Shown here: positions 18,788-28,548 of the stretch, piece by piece
Position numbering within the stretch: the stretch's first letter is position 1
Layout: every line of letters starts with the position of its first letter
Source: Sphingomonas sabuli
GTDB taxonomy: Bacteria > Pseudomonadota > Alphaproteobacteria > Sphingomonadales > Sphingomonadaceae
DNA length: 64,000 bases
Direction of reading: 5' to 3'
Assembly: GCF_014352855.1 (NCBI RefSeq)
Contig: NZ_CP060697.1
Location: forward strand, 1,054,001 to 1,118,000
Translations under genes and position numbers: made by a program
The notes under the pieces: model-generated
The model's input: only the letters and a program-made list of their open reading frames with translations
What the model was told of the DNA's origin: nothing
Database searches by the model: none

Positions 18788-19831
18788 ATGCTCGCCTGCA
18801 GCCTACTTTCCCTGGCCACGGCCGTCCCGCCCAACGTCATCGACCAGGACGAGGCCAAGCGGCTCGGCCGCAAGGCGTTCAAGCGCACCAACTTGTTCGA
18901 CCGACTGTCGGGCGTGTTCGACAACGCCGGCATCGCCAAGCGTCACCTGGTCGCGCCGGCCGACTGGTATGAACGGCCGCACGGCTGGCAGGACCGCAAC
19001 ACGCTCTATCTCGACGCGGCGCAGGCGCTGTTCGCGGAGGCCGCCGCGGCCGCCATTGCCAAGGCGGGGCTGGAGCCCGGCGATATCGACGGCGTCGTGT
19101 TCGTTTCCACTACCGGTATCGCCACGCCCAGCATCGAGGCGCGCGCCGGTCCGCGCCTCGGCCTTCGGTCCGACGTGCGGCGGGTGCCCGTGTTCGGGCT
19201 GGGCTGCGCCGGCGGAGTCAGCGGCCTCGCCACCGCGGCGCGACTGGCCAGCGCGGAGCCCGGCACCAACTGGCTGTTCGTCTGCGTCGAGACCTGTTCC
19301 ATCTCCATCCGGCTGGAAAGCGACGATCCGGCGGCGGTCGTCGCCACGGCCTTGTTCGGCGACGGCGCGGCAGCCGCCGTGCTGCGCAGCGGCGCGCATT
19401 GCATCGGGCAGGTCACCGGCGCGGCGGAAAAGCTGTGGCCGGAAACGCAGCGGATCATGGGCTGGAATGTCGAGGACCCCGGCCTCGCCGTCGTCTTCGA
19501 CCGCGCCATCCCGCCCTTCATCGAAGACAATCTGCGCCCCGCGGTCGATGAGATGCTGGGCTCGCTCGGACTGACGCTCGGTGACATCGACCGCCTCTGT
19601 TCTCACCCCGGCGGGGTCAAGGTGATCGACGCGATTGAGCAGGCGCTCGAATTGCCGCAGGGCGAGCTTAACATCGAGCGTGAAGTGCTGCGCGACTTCG
19701 GCAACATGAGCGCACCGACCGTGCTATTCGTGCTTGAACGGCTGATTGCGCGCGGGCTGCCCAAGAGGGTTCTGCTGACCGCTTTCGGCCCGGGCTTCAC
19801 CTGCTCCGGCCTGGTGCTGGAGGCCGCATGA
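18788..19831 (+). CDS. type III polyketide synthase (chalcone/alkylpyrone synthase family)
   Basis: 347 residues, normal length for the family. The Cys-His-Asn triad is intact: Cys140 in FGLGCAGGVSG, His273 in CSHPGGVKVID and Asn306 in GNMSAPTV. Bacterial members condense fatty acyl-CoA starters with malonyl-CoA to alkylpyrones or alkylresorcinols. The downstream gene overlaps by 4 bp and is a membrane methyltransferase of the ICMT type, as in the Bacillus bpsA-bpsB and Streptomyces srsA-srsB pairs, where it methylates the polyketide. This supports a methylated phenolic or pyrone lipid as product; chain length is unknown. Confidence 0.9.
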   Translation: MLACSLLSLATAVPPNVIDQDEAKRLGRKAFKRTNLFDRLSGVFDNAGIAKRHLVAPADWYERPHGWQDRNTLYLDAAQALFAEAAAAAIAKAGLEPGDIDGVVFVSTTGIATPSIEARAGPRLGLRSDVRRVPVFGLGCAGGVSGLATAARLASAEPGTNWLFVCVETCSISIRLESDDPAAVVATALFGDGAAAAVLRSGAHCIGQVTGAAEKLWPETQRIMGWNVEDPGLAVVFDRAIPPFIEDNLRPAVDEMLGSLGLTLGDIDRLCSHPGGVKVIDAIEQALELPQGELNIEREVLRDFGNMSAPTVLFVLERLIARGLPKRVLLTAFGPGFTCSGLVLEAA

Positions 19832-20313
19832 CTTGGCCGGTCGCGATCCTGGCCTTCGTCACGCTCGAGCGATTGCTCGAGCTGGTGCTGGCCCGGCGCA
19901 ACACTGCCCGCCTGCTCGAACGCGGCGCACGCGAGCATGCCCCCGGCCATTACCCGCTGATCGTCCTCCTCCACGCGGCGTGGCTGGCGACCCTGTGGGT
20001 GCTGGCGCCGGCCCGCGACGTCGACATGTTCTGGCTGGCGATGTTCGTGCTTTTGCAGGCGGCGCGCATCTGGGTGCTGGCAACGCTTGGGCCGCGGTGG
20101 ACGACGCGGATCATCGTCCTGCCCGGCGAGCCGCTGGTGAAGCGCGGCCCGTACAAGATCCTGGCGCATCCGAACTATTGGGTGGTGATCGGGGAAATCG
20201 CGGTTTTGCCGCTGGTGTTCGAGCTTCCGTGGGTGGCGCTGATCTTCAGCCTGCTCAACGCTGCGATCCTGTGGATTCGCATCCGCGAGGAAGAGCGCGC
20301 GCTGCGCGCCTGA
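19828..20313 (+). CDS. isoprenylcysteine carboxyl methyltransferase (ICMT)-like membrane enzyme
   Basis: 161 residues with about four membrane helices. The C-terminal ICMT signature is visible as VKRGPYKILAHPNYWVVIGE, where the arginine/glycine-proline-tyrosine and HPNY residues form the SAM pocket. It overlaps the polyketide synthase gene by 4 bp. Partner enzymes of type III synthases (BpsB/YpbQ, SrsB) belong to this family and O-methylate the alkylpyrone or alkylresorcinol. This function is therefore inferred from pairing; protein prenylation is not expected in bacteria. Confidence 0.85.
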   Translation: MTWPVAILAFVTLERLLELVLARRNTARLLERGAREHAPGHYPLIVLLHAAWLATLWVLAPARDVDMFWLAMFVLLQAARIWVLATLGPRWTTRIIVLPGEPLVKRGPYKILAHPNYWVVIGEIAVLPLVFELPWVALIFSLLNAAILWIRIREEERALRA

Positions 20314-20319
20314 ACCGCC

Positions 20320-20436
20320 TTGCGGGTTTGCGATCACGCGCCTATATCGGCCTTCTCTCCTCGACATCGTTAGTGGTGCTGAGGCTGGGGCTCGAAAGGC
20401 CCCGGTCCGAGAGGCGTTTGGATTAAGGGAAACCGC
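20320..20436 (+). promoter_or_regulatory. putative promoter and structured leader of the rimP-nusA operon
   Basis: TTGCGG (20320-20325) and TATATC (20343-20348), 17 bp apart, resemble a sigma-70 promoter. A hairpin follows at 20387-20403 (GGGGCT/GGCCCC with loop CGAAA and one G-T pair), then AAGGGAAA before the TTG start of rimP. The nusA operon is autoregulated in E. coli, so a structured leader is plausible, but the promoter call rests on eye-matching only. Confidence 0.35.
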
Positions 20437-20976
20437 TTGGCCGATACCGAAGCGTTGACGAAGCTGATCGAACCGGAGCTGCAGGGCCTCGGCTTCGACC
20501 TCGTGCGCGTCGCGATGATCGGCGGCAAGTCCGATCCCACGCTGCAAGTGATGGCCGAGCGGCCCGACACGCGACAGCTGACGCTGGGCGATTGCGAGGC
20601 GATCTCGCGCCGGGTGTCCGAAAAGCTCGACGCGCTGGAGGCGGCGGGCAAGGATCCGATCGAACATGCCTATCGGCTGGAGGTCAGCTCGCCCGGAATT
20701 GACCGGCCGCTGACCCGGCTGAAGGATTACGACGACTGGTCCGGCCACGAAGCGCGGCTGAAGCTGGCGGAGCCCGACGGTGGCGCGAAGCAGCTGTCCG
20801 GCGCGATCGCCGGCACCGCGGGCGGGACCGTCACCATTTCGACGCCCAAGGGCGATAAGCAGGTGCAATTTTCGAACATCGCGTCGGCCAAGCTGTTGCT
20901 GACCGACAAGCTGATCCAATCAACCGCGCCCTTGAGTGCCGAGGGCGCCGATACCATCCAGACTGTGAAGGACTAA
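20437..20976 (+). CDS. rimP: ribosome maturation factor RimP
   Basis: 179 residues, start codon TTG. RimP assists 30S subunit maturation. The N-terminal domain shows LIEPELQGLGFDLVRVAMIG and the conserved block YRLEVSSPGIDRPLTRLKDY. The C-terminal SH3-like domain follows. It stands in first place of the classic rimP-nusA-ylxR-infB-rbfA block, with nusA 4 bp after its stop. Confidence 0.94.
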   Translation: MADTEALTKLIEPELQGLGFDLVRVAMIGGKSDPTLQVMAERPDTRQLTLGDCEAISRRVSEKLDALEAAGKDPIEHAYRLEVSSPGIDRPLTRLKDYDDWSGHEARLKLAEPDGGAKQLSGAIAGTAGGTVTISTPKGDKQVQFSNIASAKLLLTDKLIQSTAPLSAEGADTIQTVKD

Positions 20977-20980
20977 GACC

Positions 20981-22645
20981 ATGGCCACCGCAGCCCCCGC
21001 GGCACCGACCGCCAACAAGGCCGAACTGCTTGCGATCGCCGACGCGGTCGCGCGCGAAAAGCTGATCGACAAGGACATCGTCATCGAGGCGATGGAAGAC
21101 GCGATCCAGCGCGCCGCCCGGGCCCGCTACGGTGCCGAAAACGATATTCGCGCCAAGCTCGACGCGACCACTGGCGACCTGCGCCTGTGGCGGGTTCTCG
21201 AAGTGGTCGAGGAGCCGGAAGATCACTTCAAGCAGGTCGACCTGAAGGGCGCGCAGAAGCTGCAGAAGGATGCGCAGATGGGCGACTTCATCGTCGACCC
21301 GCTGCCGCCGATCGAATTCGGCCGCATCGCCGCCCAGGCCGCCAAGCAGGTCATCTTCCAGAAGGTCCGCGACGCCGAACGCGAGCGCCAGTACGAAGAA
21401 TTCAAGGACCGGTCGGGCGAAGTCATCACCGGCGTCGTCAAGCGGGTCGAATTCGGCCACGTGGTCGTCGATCTTGGCCGCGCCGAAGGCGTCATCCGCC
21501 GCGACCAGCAGATCCCGCGCGAAATGGTTCGCGTCGGCGACCGCATCCGCGCGCTGATCCTGCGCGTCAGCCGCGAGGCTCGCGGCCCGCAGATCTTCCT
21601 GTCCCGCGCCCACCCCGACTTCATGAAGAAGCTGTTCGCGCAGGAAGTGCCGGAAATCTACGACGGCATCATCGAGATCAAGGCCGCGGCCCGCGACCCG
21701 GGCAGCCGCGCCAAGATCGGCGTGATCAGCCACGACGGGTCGATCGATCCGGTCGGCGCCTGCGTCGGCATGAAGGGCAGCCGCGTGCAGGCCGTCGTGC
21801 AGGAACTGCAGGGCGAGAAGATCGACATCATTCCCTGGTCGGAAGACCTTGCGACCTTCGTCGTCAACGGCCTGCAGCCGGCGACCGTCAGCCGCGTCGT
21901 CATCGACGAGGAGGAAAGCCGCATCGAAGTCGTCGTTCCCGACGACCAGTTGAGCCTGGCCATCGGCCGCCGCGGCCAGAACGTGCGCCTTGCTTCGCAG
22001 CTGACCAGCTCGCAGATCGACATCCTCACCGAGGCGGACGCTTCCGAGAAGCGCCAGCGCGAGTTCGTCGAGCGGTCCGAGATGTTCCAGACCGAATTGG
22101 ACGTCGACGAGACGCTGGCCCAGCTGCTGGTCGCCGAAGGATTCACCAGCCTTGAGGAAGTGGCATACGTCCCCGAGGACGAGATCAGCTCGATCGAGGG
22201 TCTCGACGAGGATATCGCCAAGGAACTGCAGAGCCGCGCCGGCGAAGCGCTGGAGCGTCGCGAAGCGGCCGCCCGCGAGGAACGCCGCGGCCTTGGCGTC
22301 GAGGACGATCTCGCCACCATGCCGCACCTGACCGAGCAGATGCTGGTCACGCTGGGCAAGGCCGGGATCAAGACGCTCGACGACCTTGCCGACCTGGCCA
22401 CCGACGAGCTGGTGCAGAAGAAGCGGGTCGAACCCCGCCGCCGGTCCGACGCGCCGACCCGGCCCGAGGACAAGGGCGGCATCCTGTCCGACTATGGCCT
22501 GACCGACGAACAGGGCAACGAGGTCATCATGGCCGCCCGCGCGCATTGGTTCGAAGATGAAGACGCATCCGCGTCGGGGTCCGAGAACGAAGAGCCGGCC
22601 AAGGACGACAAGGGGGAGGCCGCCGATGCGGAATCCCCGGAATGA
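20981..22645 (+). CDS. nusA: transcription termination/antitermination factor NusA
   Basis: 554 residues. Domain order: N-terminal RNA-polymerase-binding domain (1-130), S1 domain beginning near [19 protein letters not shown] (about 145-205), two KH domains (about 235-350, with [19 protein letters not shown] and [16 protein letters not shown]), then two C-terminal acidic/HhH repeats (about 365-495). The tail is acidic with Ala and Glu. The C-terminal repeats are the extended Gram-negative form. The downstream gene overlaps by 20 bp. Confidence 0.97.
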   Translation: MATAAPAAPTANKAELLAIADAVAREKLIDKDIVIEAMEDAIQRAARARYGAENDIRAKLDATTGDLRLWRVLEVVEEPEDHFKQVDLKGAQKLQKDAQMGDFIVDPLPPIEFGRIAAQAAKQVIFQKVRDAERERQYEEFKDRSGEVITGVVKRVEFGHVVVDLGRAEGVIRRDQQIPREMVRVGDRIRALILRVSREARGPQIFLSRAHPDFMKKLFAQEVPEIYDGIIEIKAAARDPGSRAKIGVISHDGSIDPVGACVGMKGSRVQAVVQELQGEKIDIIPWSEDLATFVVNGLQPATVSRVVIDEEESRIEVVVPDDQLSLAIGRRGQNVRLASQLTSSQIDILTEADASEKRQREFVERSEMFQTELDVDETLAQLLVAEGFTSLEEVAYVPEDEISSIEGLDEDIAKELQSRAGEALERREAAAREERRGLGVEDDLATMPHLTEQMLVTLGKAGIKTLDDLADLATDELVQKKRVEPRRRSDAPTRPEDKGGILSDYGLTDEQGNEVIMAARAHWFEDEDASASGSENEEPAKDDKGEAADAESPE

Positions 22646-23351
22646 TACCGCCGATCGCGTAGAGCGAAGCCCCGAGCGCACTTGCGTCCTCACACGGACC
22701 AAGCGCGGCAAGGAGGATCTGATCCGGCTGGCGCTCGGTCCCGACGGGGCTGTCGCCCCGGACGTTCGCGCCCGCGCGCCGGGCCGCGGCGCCTGGATCG
22801 CGGTTTCGAAGAGCGCGCTTCAGGAAGCGGTCGCCAGCGGCAAACTGAAGGGCGCGCTGCAACGCGCGTTCAAGTCGACCGCCGTGACCGTGCCGGCCGA
22901 CCTCGCCGAACTGACCGAGCAGGCGCTGCGCCGCAACGCGCTCGACCGGCTGGGCATGGAAGCACGCTCCGGCATGCTGATCAGCGGCTCCGACAAGGTC
23001 GAGAATGCGGCCCGGTCGGGCAAGGTCGCCCTGCTGATCCACGCCGCCGACGCGGCGGAGGACGGACGCCGCCGGCTGGACCAGGCGTGGCGGGTCGGCG
23101 GGGGGCCCTCGGCCCCGCTTGGCGAAGGCCAGGTGCGGGGGGTGATATTCCCCTGTGACCGCACTATCTTGTCATTAGCCTTGGGGCGGGAAAATGTGGT
23201 ACATCTTGCCCTGATAGACCTCGCTGCCGCGGCGCGCGTGATGCAAGCGCTTGCCCGGTGGCAAAGATTCATTGACCCCGATGCCGGCTCGCAAGGCGGC
23301 GATTCCGCCCTTGGACCCGGCTCGGCTGCAGAAGTTGAAGGAATAGAATGA
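22626..23351 (+). CDS. YlxR (DUF448)-L7Ae-like RNA-binding fusion
   Basis: 241 residues from the ATG inside the end of nusA. The YlxR/DUF448 motif is seen in ERTCVLTRTKRGKEDLIRL and APGRGAWI (about 19-60). A ribosomal L7Ae/L30e-like domain with ALRRNALDRLGMEARSGMLI and GKVALLIHAADAAEDGRRR follows (about 100-150). The last part (about 165-241) has no recognised domain. It sits between nusA and infB as usual. YlxR binds RNase P RNA in some bacteria; this fused form is common in alphaproteobacteria. Confidence 0.88.
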   Translation: MRNPRNDTADRVERSPERTCVLTRTKRGKEDLIRLALGPDGAVAPDVRARAPGRGAWIAVSKSALQEAVASGKLKGALQRAFKSTAVTVPADLAELTEQALRRNALDRLGMEARSGMLISGSDKVENAARSGKVALLIHAADAAEDGRRRLDQAWRVGGGPSAPLGEGQVRGVIFPCDRTILSLALGRENVVHLALIDLAAAARVMQALARWQRFIDPDAGSQGGDSALGPGSAAEVEGIE

Positions 23352-25861
23352 GCGACCAGACCGAAAAGCCGAAACTTGGCACCCGGCCGCCGCTGGGCAT
23401 CAAGCGCACGGTCGAAACCGGCAAGGTGAAGCAGAGCTTCAGCCACGGCCGATCGAATACGGTCGTCGTCGAGGTGAAGAAGCGCCGTATCCTGGGCAAG
23501 CCGGGCGAAACGCCCGAGCCGGTCAAGGTGCCCGAGCCCGAGGCCGAGGCCCCCAAGCCGAAGCCCGCACCGCCCAAGCCGGCAACCCCGGCCCCGCGCG
23601 AGCGCAAGGCGTCGCCCGCCGAAGAACAGGCGCGCCGCATGGAAATGCAGACCCAGCTGCTGCGCGAAGCGGAAGAAGACCGCCTGCGCATGGCCGAGGA
23701 AGCGCGCCGCCGCGACGAGCAGGCGAAGGTCGAGCAGACCGAGGACGAGCGCCGTCGCGCCGAAGACAACCGCCGTGCCGAGGAAGAGGCCGCCGAGGCG
23801 GCCCGCAAGCAGGCCGAGGACGCCGCTGCCGAACAGACTCGCGCTGCGACGGAACCGGCGGCTCCGGCCGCTCCGCAGGCCGACGACGACCGCGGTCCCC
23901 GCCGTCATGGCAACGCCCCGGCGGCCAAGCGCCCCGAGCCTGCGCGCCCGTCGCGTGGCCGTGGCGACGACCAGCGCCAGCGCGGCAAGCTGACCGTCAG
24001 CCGGGCGCTGTCCGGCGAGGACGACAGCCGCGCCCGCAGCCTCGCCGCGCTGCGCCGCGCGCGCGAAAAGGAAAAGCGCGCCCACGAACAGTCCGGCCCG
24101 CGCGAAAAGCAGGTGCGCGACGTTATCGTGCCGGAGGCGATCACGGTCGCCGACCTTGCCAATCGCATGGCAGAGCGCGGCGCCGACCTGGTCAAAGCCC
24201 TGTTCAAGATGGGCATGCCGGTCACGCTGACCCAGACCATCGACCAGGACACGGCGGAGCTGCTGGTCACCGAGTTCGGGCACAACATCAAGCGCGTCAG
24301 CGAATCCGACATCGAGATCGGCATCAGCGGCGACGACGATGCGCCCGAGACGATGCAGCCCCGCTCGCCCGTGGTGACCATCATGGGCCATGTCGATCAC
24401 GGCAAGACCTCGCTGCTCGACGCCATTCGCGGCGCCGACGTCGTTGCCGGCGAAGCTGGCGGCATCACCCAGCATATCGGCGCCTATCAGGTGACCCTGC
24501 CCGACAAGTCGAAGATCAGCTTCCTCGACACGCCGGGCCACGAAGCCTTCACGGAAATGCGCGCGCGCGGCGCCAACGTCACCGACATCGTCATCCTGGT
24601 GGTGGCGGCGGACGACGGCCTGAAGCCGCAGACGATCGAGGCGATCAACCACACCAAGGCGGCCGGCGTGCCGATGATCGTGGCGATCAACAAGATCGAT
24701 AAGCCGGAAGCCAAGCCGCAAAAGGTTCGCGAGGAGCTGCTGCAGCACGAGGTGATCGTCGAGCAGATGGGCGGCGACGTCCAGGATGTCGAAGTGTCCG
24801 CCATGCAGAAGACCAATCTCGACAAGCTGCTCGAGGCCGTTCACCTGCAGGCCGAAATCCTCGAGCTCAAGGCCAATCCCGACCGCAACGCGGAAGGCAC
24901 GGTCATCGAATCCAAGCTCGACAAGGGCCGCGGCCCGCTGGCCACCGTGCTCATTCAGCGCGGCACGCTCAAGGTTGGCGACGTGTTCGTTGCCGGTGCG
25001 TCGAGCGGCAAGGTCCGGGCGATGATCGACGACAAGGGCAAGCAGGTAAAGGAAGCCGGACCTTCGGTCCCGGTCGAAGTGCTCGGCCTGTCAGCGGTGC
25101 CGTCCGCCGGCGACCCGTTCACGGTCGTCGACAACGAAGCCCGCGCCCGCGAAGTCGCGGCCTATCGCCAGGGCGTGCTCGACAAGCAGCGCACGACCGC
25201 GGCGCCGGTCAGCCTGGAAAACATGTTCGCCAGCCATGCATCGACGACCAAGGAACTGCCGCTGGTGGTCAAGGCCGACGTGCACGGGTCGCTGGAAGCG
25301 ATCAGCCACGCGCTCAACCGCTTGTCGACCGACGAGATCAAGGTGCGCATCCTGCACGCCGGGGTCGGCGGCATCACCGAAAGCGACGTCACGCTGGCAG
25401 GGGCCAGCGGTGCGCCGATCATCGGCTTCAACGTCCGTCCCAATGCCAAGGCGCGCGAAGTCGCCGCCCGCAGCAATGTCGAGTTCCGCTATTACGACGT
25501 CATCTATCACCTGACCGATTGGGCCAAGGGTGCGATGGCCGGCGAGCTTGGGCCAGAGATCATCGAAACGGTCGTCGGCCGCGCCGAAGTCCGCGAGGTC
25601 TTCCCGGCGGGCAAGAAGGATAAGGCCGCCGGCCTGCTGGTCCTCGAAGGCGTCATCCGCAAGGGTCTGAACGCCCGCCTGACGCGCGAGGACGTGATCG
25701 TTTCGAAGACCACGATCGCCTCGCTCCGCCGGTTCAAGGACGACGTCGCCGAGGTTGTGTCCGGCCTCGAATGCGGCGTGCTCTTGGCCGATACCAACGA
25801 CATCAAGCCGGGCGACAGCCTGGAGGTGTTTGAGGTCGAGGAACGCGCAAGGACGCTGTAG
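23348..25861 (+). CDS. infB: translation initiation factor IF-2
   Basis: 837 residues. A long charged Ala/Arg/Glu/Pro region (about 40-230, predicted coiled coil in the Glu/Arg-rich part) precedes the IF2_N segment near residue 255. The GTPase domain starts near 342 with G1 [13 protein letters not shown]3 DTPGHEAF and G4 NKID. Domains II-IV follow to the C-terminus. It delivers fMet-tRNA to the 30S subunit. ATGA overlap with the YlxR gene. Confidence 0.97.
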   Translation: MSDQTEKPKLGTRPPLGIKRTVETGKVKQSFSHGRSNTVVVEVKKRRILGKPGETPEPVKVPEPEAEAPKPKPAPPKPATPAPRERKASPAEEQARRMEMQTQLLREAEEDRLRMAEEARRRDEQAKVEQTEDERRRAEDNRRAEEEAAEAARKQAEDAAAEQTRAATEPAAPAAPQADDDRGPRRHGNAPAAKRPEPARPSRGRGDDQRQRGKLTVSRALSGEDDSRARSLAALRRAREKEKRAHEQSGPREKQVRDVIVPEAITVADLANRMAERGADLVKALFKMGMPVTLTQTIDQDTAELLVTEFGHNIKRVSESDIEIGISGDDDAPETMQPRSPVVTIMGHVDHGKTSLLDAIRGADVVAGEAGGITQHIGAYQVTLPDKSKISFLDTPGHEAFTEMRARGANVTDIVILVVAADDGLKPQTIEAINHTKAAGVPMIVAINKIDKPEAKPQKVREELLQHEVIVEQMGGDVQDVEVSAMQKTNLDKLLEAVHLQAEILELKANPDRNAEGTVIESKLDKGRGPLATVLIQRGTLKVGDVFVAGASSGKVRAMIDDKGKQVKEAGPSVPVEVLGLSAVPSAGDPFTVVDNEARAREVAAYRQGVLDKQRTTAAPVSLENMFASHASTTKELPLVVKADVHGSLEAISHALNRLSTDEIKVRILHAGVGGITESDVTLAGASGAPIIGFNVRPNAKAREVAARSNVEFRYYDVIYHLTDWAKGAMAGELGPEIIETVVGRAEVREVFPAGKKDKAAGLLVLEGVIRKGLNARLTREDVIVSKTTIASLRRFKDDVAEVVSGLECGVLLADTNDIKPGDSLEVFEVEERARTL

Positions 25862-25864
25862 CGG

Positions 25865-26257
25865 ATGCGCCGCAACGAAACGTCCGAAGGCCGCTCGGTC
25901 CGCCTGCTGCGGGTTGGCGAGCAGGTGCGCCACGTGCTGAGCGAGTTGCTCGGCCGTGGCGACGTGCACGACGAAACGCTGCAATCGCACCTGGTCAGCA
26001 TCACCGAAGTGCGCATGTCGCCCGACCTGCGCCATGCGACGGTGTTCGTGAAGCCGCTGCTGGGCCAGGACGAGGAAGCGGTATTGAAGGCGCTGCGCCA
26101 GAATACGGCTTTCCTCCAACGTGAGGTCGCGCAGCGGGTGCAGACCAAATATGCCGCGAAGCTGAAATTCCTGGCCGACGAAAGCTTCGACGAGGGCAGC
26201 CACATCGACCGGCTGCTGCGCTCGGACCATGTCGCGCAGGACCTCGACGAGGACTGA
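25865..26257 (+). CDS. rbfA: 30S ribosome-binding factor RbfA
   Basis: 130 residues, starting 3 bp after infB. KH-type fold with the family pattern [19 protein letters not shown] and [14 protein letters not shown]. The C-terminal HIDRLLRS segment is typical. It acts in 16S 5'-end processing and cold adaptation. Co-transcribed with infB. Confidence 0.95.
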   Translation: MRRNETSEGRSVRLLRVGEQVRHVLSELLGRGDVHDETLQSHLVSITEVRMSPDLRHATVFVKPLLGQDEEAVLKALRQNTAFLQREVAQRVQTKYAAKLKFLADESFDEGSHIDRLLRSDHVAQDLDED

Positions 26258-26261
26258 TCCC

Positions 26262-26684
26262 ATGGAGCCGCTGGCGCCCGCCTATCTTGCCGATCTGGCG
26301 TCGCTGCTGTCTTCGGTGGGCGCGTTTCTCGGCGGCTTTGCCGCGACTTACCTCGCGACCTTGCTGACGCTTGGAAACCAGGGGCGGGTGATGACCGCGT
26401 CCATCGCCTGCGCCGCGGCTTCGGCGGTCGCCTTTATCGTCTCGGTCATCGCGTCGATCAGCGTCATCGCGCACGTGCACCCGCAGGCGCCGCGGTCGAT
26501 GGATGCTTTCTCCGGCGACGGACTGCGCGCGGCGATGGTCCTGGCATTCGTCGTCGGCATTCTCAGCCTGTTCGCCAGCGTCGGGCTGAGCGGCTGGACC
26601 CGGTCGAAGGGCGTCGGACGGATTACCACCGTTATAGCTGCGCTGGGCATGCTGGTCACCGTGATGGTCGTGTTCCGCCCGTGA
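26262..26684 (+). CDS. four-helix membrane protein, unknown function
   Basis: 140 residues from the ATG 4 bp after rbfA. Four hydrophobic helices are seen at about 8-33, 42-68, 88-108 and 116-136, linked by short loops; HVHPQAPRSMDAFSGD lies between helices 2 and 3. No family is recognised. It is placed between rbfA and truB, which are usually adjacent, and overlaps the following GNAT gene by 4 bp, so it is within the operon. Function cannot be inferred. Confidence 0.7.
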   Translation: MEPLAPAYLADLASLLSSVGAFLGGFAATYLATLLTLGNQGRVMTASIACAAASAVAFIVSVIASISVIAHVHPQAPRSMDAFSGDGLRAAMVLAFVVGILSLFASVGLSGWTRSKGVGRITTVIAALGMLVTVMVVFRP

Positions 26685-27217
26685 TCGCGGCGCTCGGGCG
26701 GCCCATGGTCGGCGACGGATGCCGCGCCGAGCCGTTCCAGCCCGAGCGTCACGAAGCGCTCAAGGCGGCCTGCGCCGAGGACCGCGAAATCTGGCACATC
26801 TACTCCGTCAATTGCGGACCGGAGGCATTCGACGAGACCATCGTCAGGCTGCTGGCGCGGCCCGACACCGTGACCTTCACGCTGTGGCAGGACGACGAAT
26901 TGGTCGGCATGTCGAGCTATCTGCGCATCGACCCGGCCAATCGCGGTCTGGAGATCGGCTTCACTTACTACCGCCCGCATTTTCGCGGCACCGGCATCAA
27001 CCGGCGGATCAAGGACATGATGATCCGCCGAGCCATCGAAGCCGGCTTCATCCGCATCGAATTCCGCGTCGACGCCCGCAATGTGCGCAGCCAGGCGGCG
27101 ATGGCCAGGCTCGGCGCGGTGCGCGAGGGCGTACGCCGCGCCGACACCATCACTTGGACCGGCCATGTTCGCGACACGGTGCTGTTTTCCATCCTCAAGG
27201 ACGAATGGCCGACTTGA
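26681..27217 (+). CDS. GNAT N-acetyltransferase (RimJ/RimL-like)
   Basis: 178 residues from a GTG overlapping the preceding stop. The GNAT core is visible as VGMSSYLRIDPANRGLEIG, YYRPHFRGTGINRRIKDMMI (acetyl-CoA loop RGTGIN) and RVDARNVRSQAAMARLGAV. The C-terminal GVRRADTITWTGHVRDTVLF fits the RimJ/RimL-type acetyltransferases. It overlaps truB by 13 bp. The substrate could be an N-terminus of a ribosomal protein given its position, but this is conjecture. Confidence 0.85.
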   Translation: MIAALGRPMVGDGCRAEPFQPERHEALKAACAEDREIWHIYSVNCGPEAFDETIVRLLARPDTVTFTLWQDDELVGMSSYLRIDPANRGLEIGFTYYRPHFRGTGINRRIKDMMIRRAIEAGFIRIEFRVDARNVRSQAAMARLGAVREGVRRADTITWTGHVRDTVLFSILKDEWPT

Positions 27218-28113
27218 TCAACGGCTGGATCATTCTCGACAAGCCTGTGGGGCTGGGCTCGACGCAGGCGGTGTCGGCGGTCAAGCGCGCCCTGCGCACC
27301 GCGGGCGAACCGAAAACCAAGGTCGGCCATGGCGGCACGCTCGATCCGCTGGCCAGCGGCGTATTGCCCATCGCCATCGGCGAAGCGACCAAGGTTGCCG
27401 GGCGGATGCTCGACGCGACCAAGGTCTATGACTTCACTATCCGTTTCGGCGAGCAGACCGACACGCTGGACGCGGAAGGGGCCGTCATGGCGACGAGCGA
27501 CGTGCGTCCCGCCCAAGGTGCCATCGCCGCTTCCCTGCCGGGCTTCACCGGCCCGATCGAGCAGGTCCCGCCCGCTTATTCGGCGCTGAAGATCGACGGC
27601 AAGGCCGCTTATGCCCGCGCCCGCGCAGGCGAAGAGGTCAAGATGAAGACCCGCTGCGTCACCGTTCACGCGCTCGACCTGATTGCCGCAGACGCGGACA
27701 GCGCGACGTTGAGCGCCACCGTATCCAAGGGGACGTACATCCGGTCGCTGGCACGGGACATCGCGTTGGCGTTGAACAGCGTCGGGCACGTGTCCATGTT
27801 GAGACGAACACGCGCTGGCCCGTTCGGTCTGGAATCGGCTATTTCGCTGGACTTTCTGGACGAACTCGCTAGAGCGCGCGACCTGACGAGGGCGGTGCTT
27901 CCGCTGGAAGCGGCGCTGGACGACATCCCGGCCCTCCCCGTCACCCCCGGCCAGGCTCAGCTGATCCGACAAGGACAGCGCCTATCCGGGTTCCCGGTAA
28001 CGCCGGGGCTTCAGCTGGCGACACTGGACAGAGTTCCCGTCGCGCTGGTCGAAGCCACGGCCGACGGCCTGACGGTCGTCCGGGGTTTCAATTTCCCGGA
28101 TGTCGCGGAGTGA
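27205..28113 (+). CDS. truB: tRNA pseudouridine(55) synthase TruB
   Basis: 302 residues. The catalytic-Asp motif is intact as GGTLDPLASGVLPIAIG, preceded by GWIILDKPVGLGSTQAV. Further family blocks are QVPPAYSALKIDGKAAYARAR and GTYIRSLARDIA. It makes pseudouridine 55 in the T-arm of tRNAs. ATG chosen because MADLINGWIILDKP is the usual N-terminus. It precedes rpsO by 6 bp. Confidence 0.96.
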   Translation: MADLINGWIILDKPVGLGSTQAVSAVKRALRTAGEPKTKVGHGGTLDPLASGVLPIAIGEATKVAGRMLDATKVYDFTIRFGEQTDTLDAEGAVMATSDVRPAQGAIAASLPGFTGPIEQVPPAYSALKIDGKAAYARARAGEEVKMKTRCVTVHALDLIAADADSATLSATVSKGTYIRSLARDIALALNSVGHVSMLRRTRAGPFGLESAISLDFLDELARARDLTRAVLPLEAALDDIPALPVTPGQAQLIRQGQRLSGFPVTPGLQLATLDRVPVALVEATADGLTVVRGFNFPDVAE

Positions 28114-28119
28114 ATTTCT

Positions 28120-28389
28120 ATGTCGATTACCGCTGAAACGAAGACCAAGCTGATCAAGGAACATGGCCGGGGCAAGGACGACACCGGTTCGCCGGAAGTC
28201 CAGGTCGCCATCCTGACCGAACGGATCCGCAACCTCACCGACCATTTCAAGACCCATGCGAAGGACAACCATTCGCGCCGCGGTCTGTTGATGCTGGTCA
28301 ACCAGCGCCGTTCGCTGCTCGATTACCTTCGTCGCAAGGATGAGCAGCGTTACACCGATCTCATCGCGAAGCTGGGTCTTCGCAAGTAA
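28120..28389 (+). CDS. rpsO: 30S ribosomal protein S15
   Basis: 89 residues, exact family length. The signatures [34 protein letters not shown] and [12 protein letters not shown] are present. It binds the central domain of 16S rRNA. It is followed by a hairpin and pnp, the order known from many bacteria. Confidence 0.98.
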   Translation: MSITAETKTKLIKEHGRGKDDTGSPEVQVAILTERIRNLTDHFKTHAKDNHSRRGLLMLVNQRRSLLDYLRRKDEQRYTDLIAKLGLRK

Positions 28390-28393
28390 CCCG

Positions 28394-28424
28394 AACGGCT
28401 CCCTCGAGGAGCCGTTTGCTTATG
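28394..28424 (+). terminator. rpsO-pnp intergenic terminator/attenuator
   Basis: Perfect 9-bp stem AACGGCTCC (28394-28402) / GGAGCCGTT (28408-28416) with loop CTCGA, followed by TTGCTTAT, a weak T-tract. A leaky terminator between rpsO and pnp would match the E. coli arrangement, where part of pnp transcription reads through. Further short inverted repeats (GGGGC/GCCCC near 28455-28472) lie in the pnp leader. Confidence 0.7.
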
Positions 28425-28548
28425 GGGCCAGCCGCAATTCGGCGGATCGGCCTTAGGGGCATTTCAAGGCCCCAGACCGCTCGCAGGCCGGCTTGCCTGC
28501 CAAATGCTGTCCCGCCGGGCATCCGGCCCGCGGGGTGAAGGAAATGAC

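Noticed and set aside
20831..24844. Long minus-strand frames (626 and 674 codons) opposite nusA and infB
   Set aside because: Typical antisense shadows of high-GC genes; the plus-strand proteins have all family motifs.
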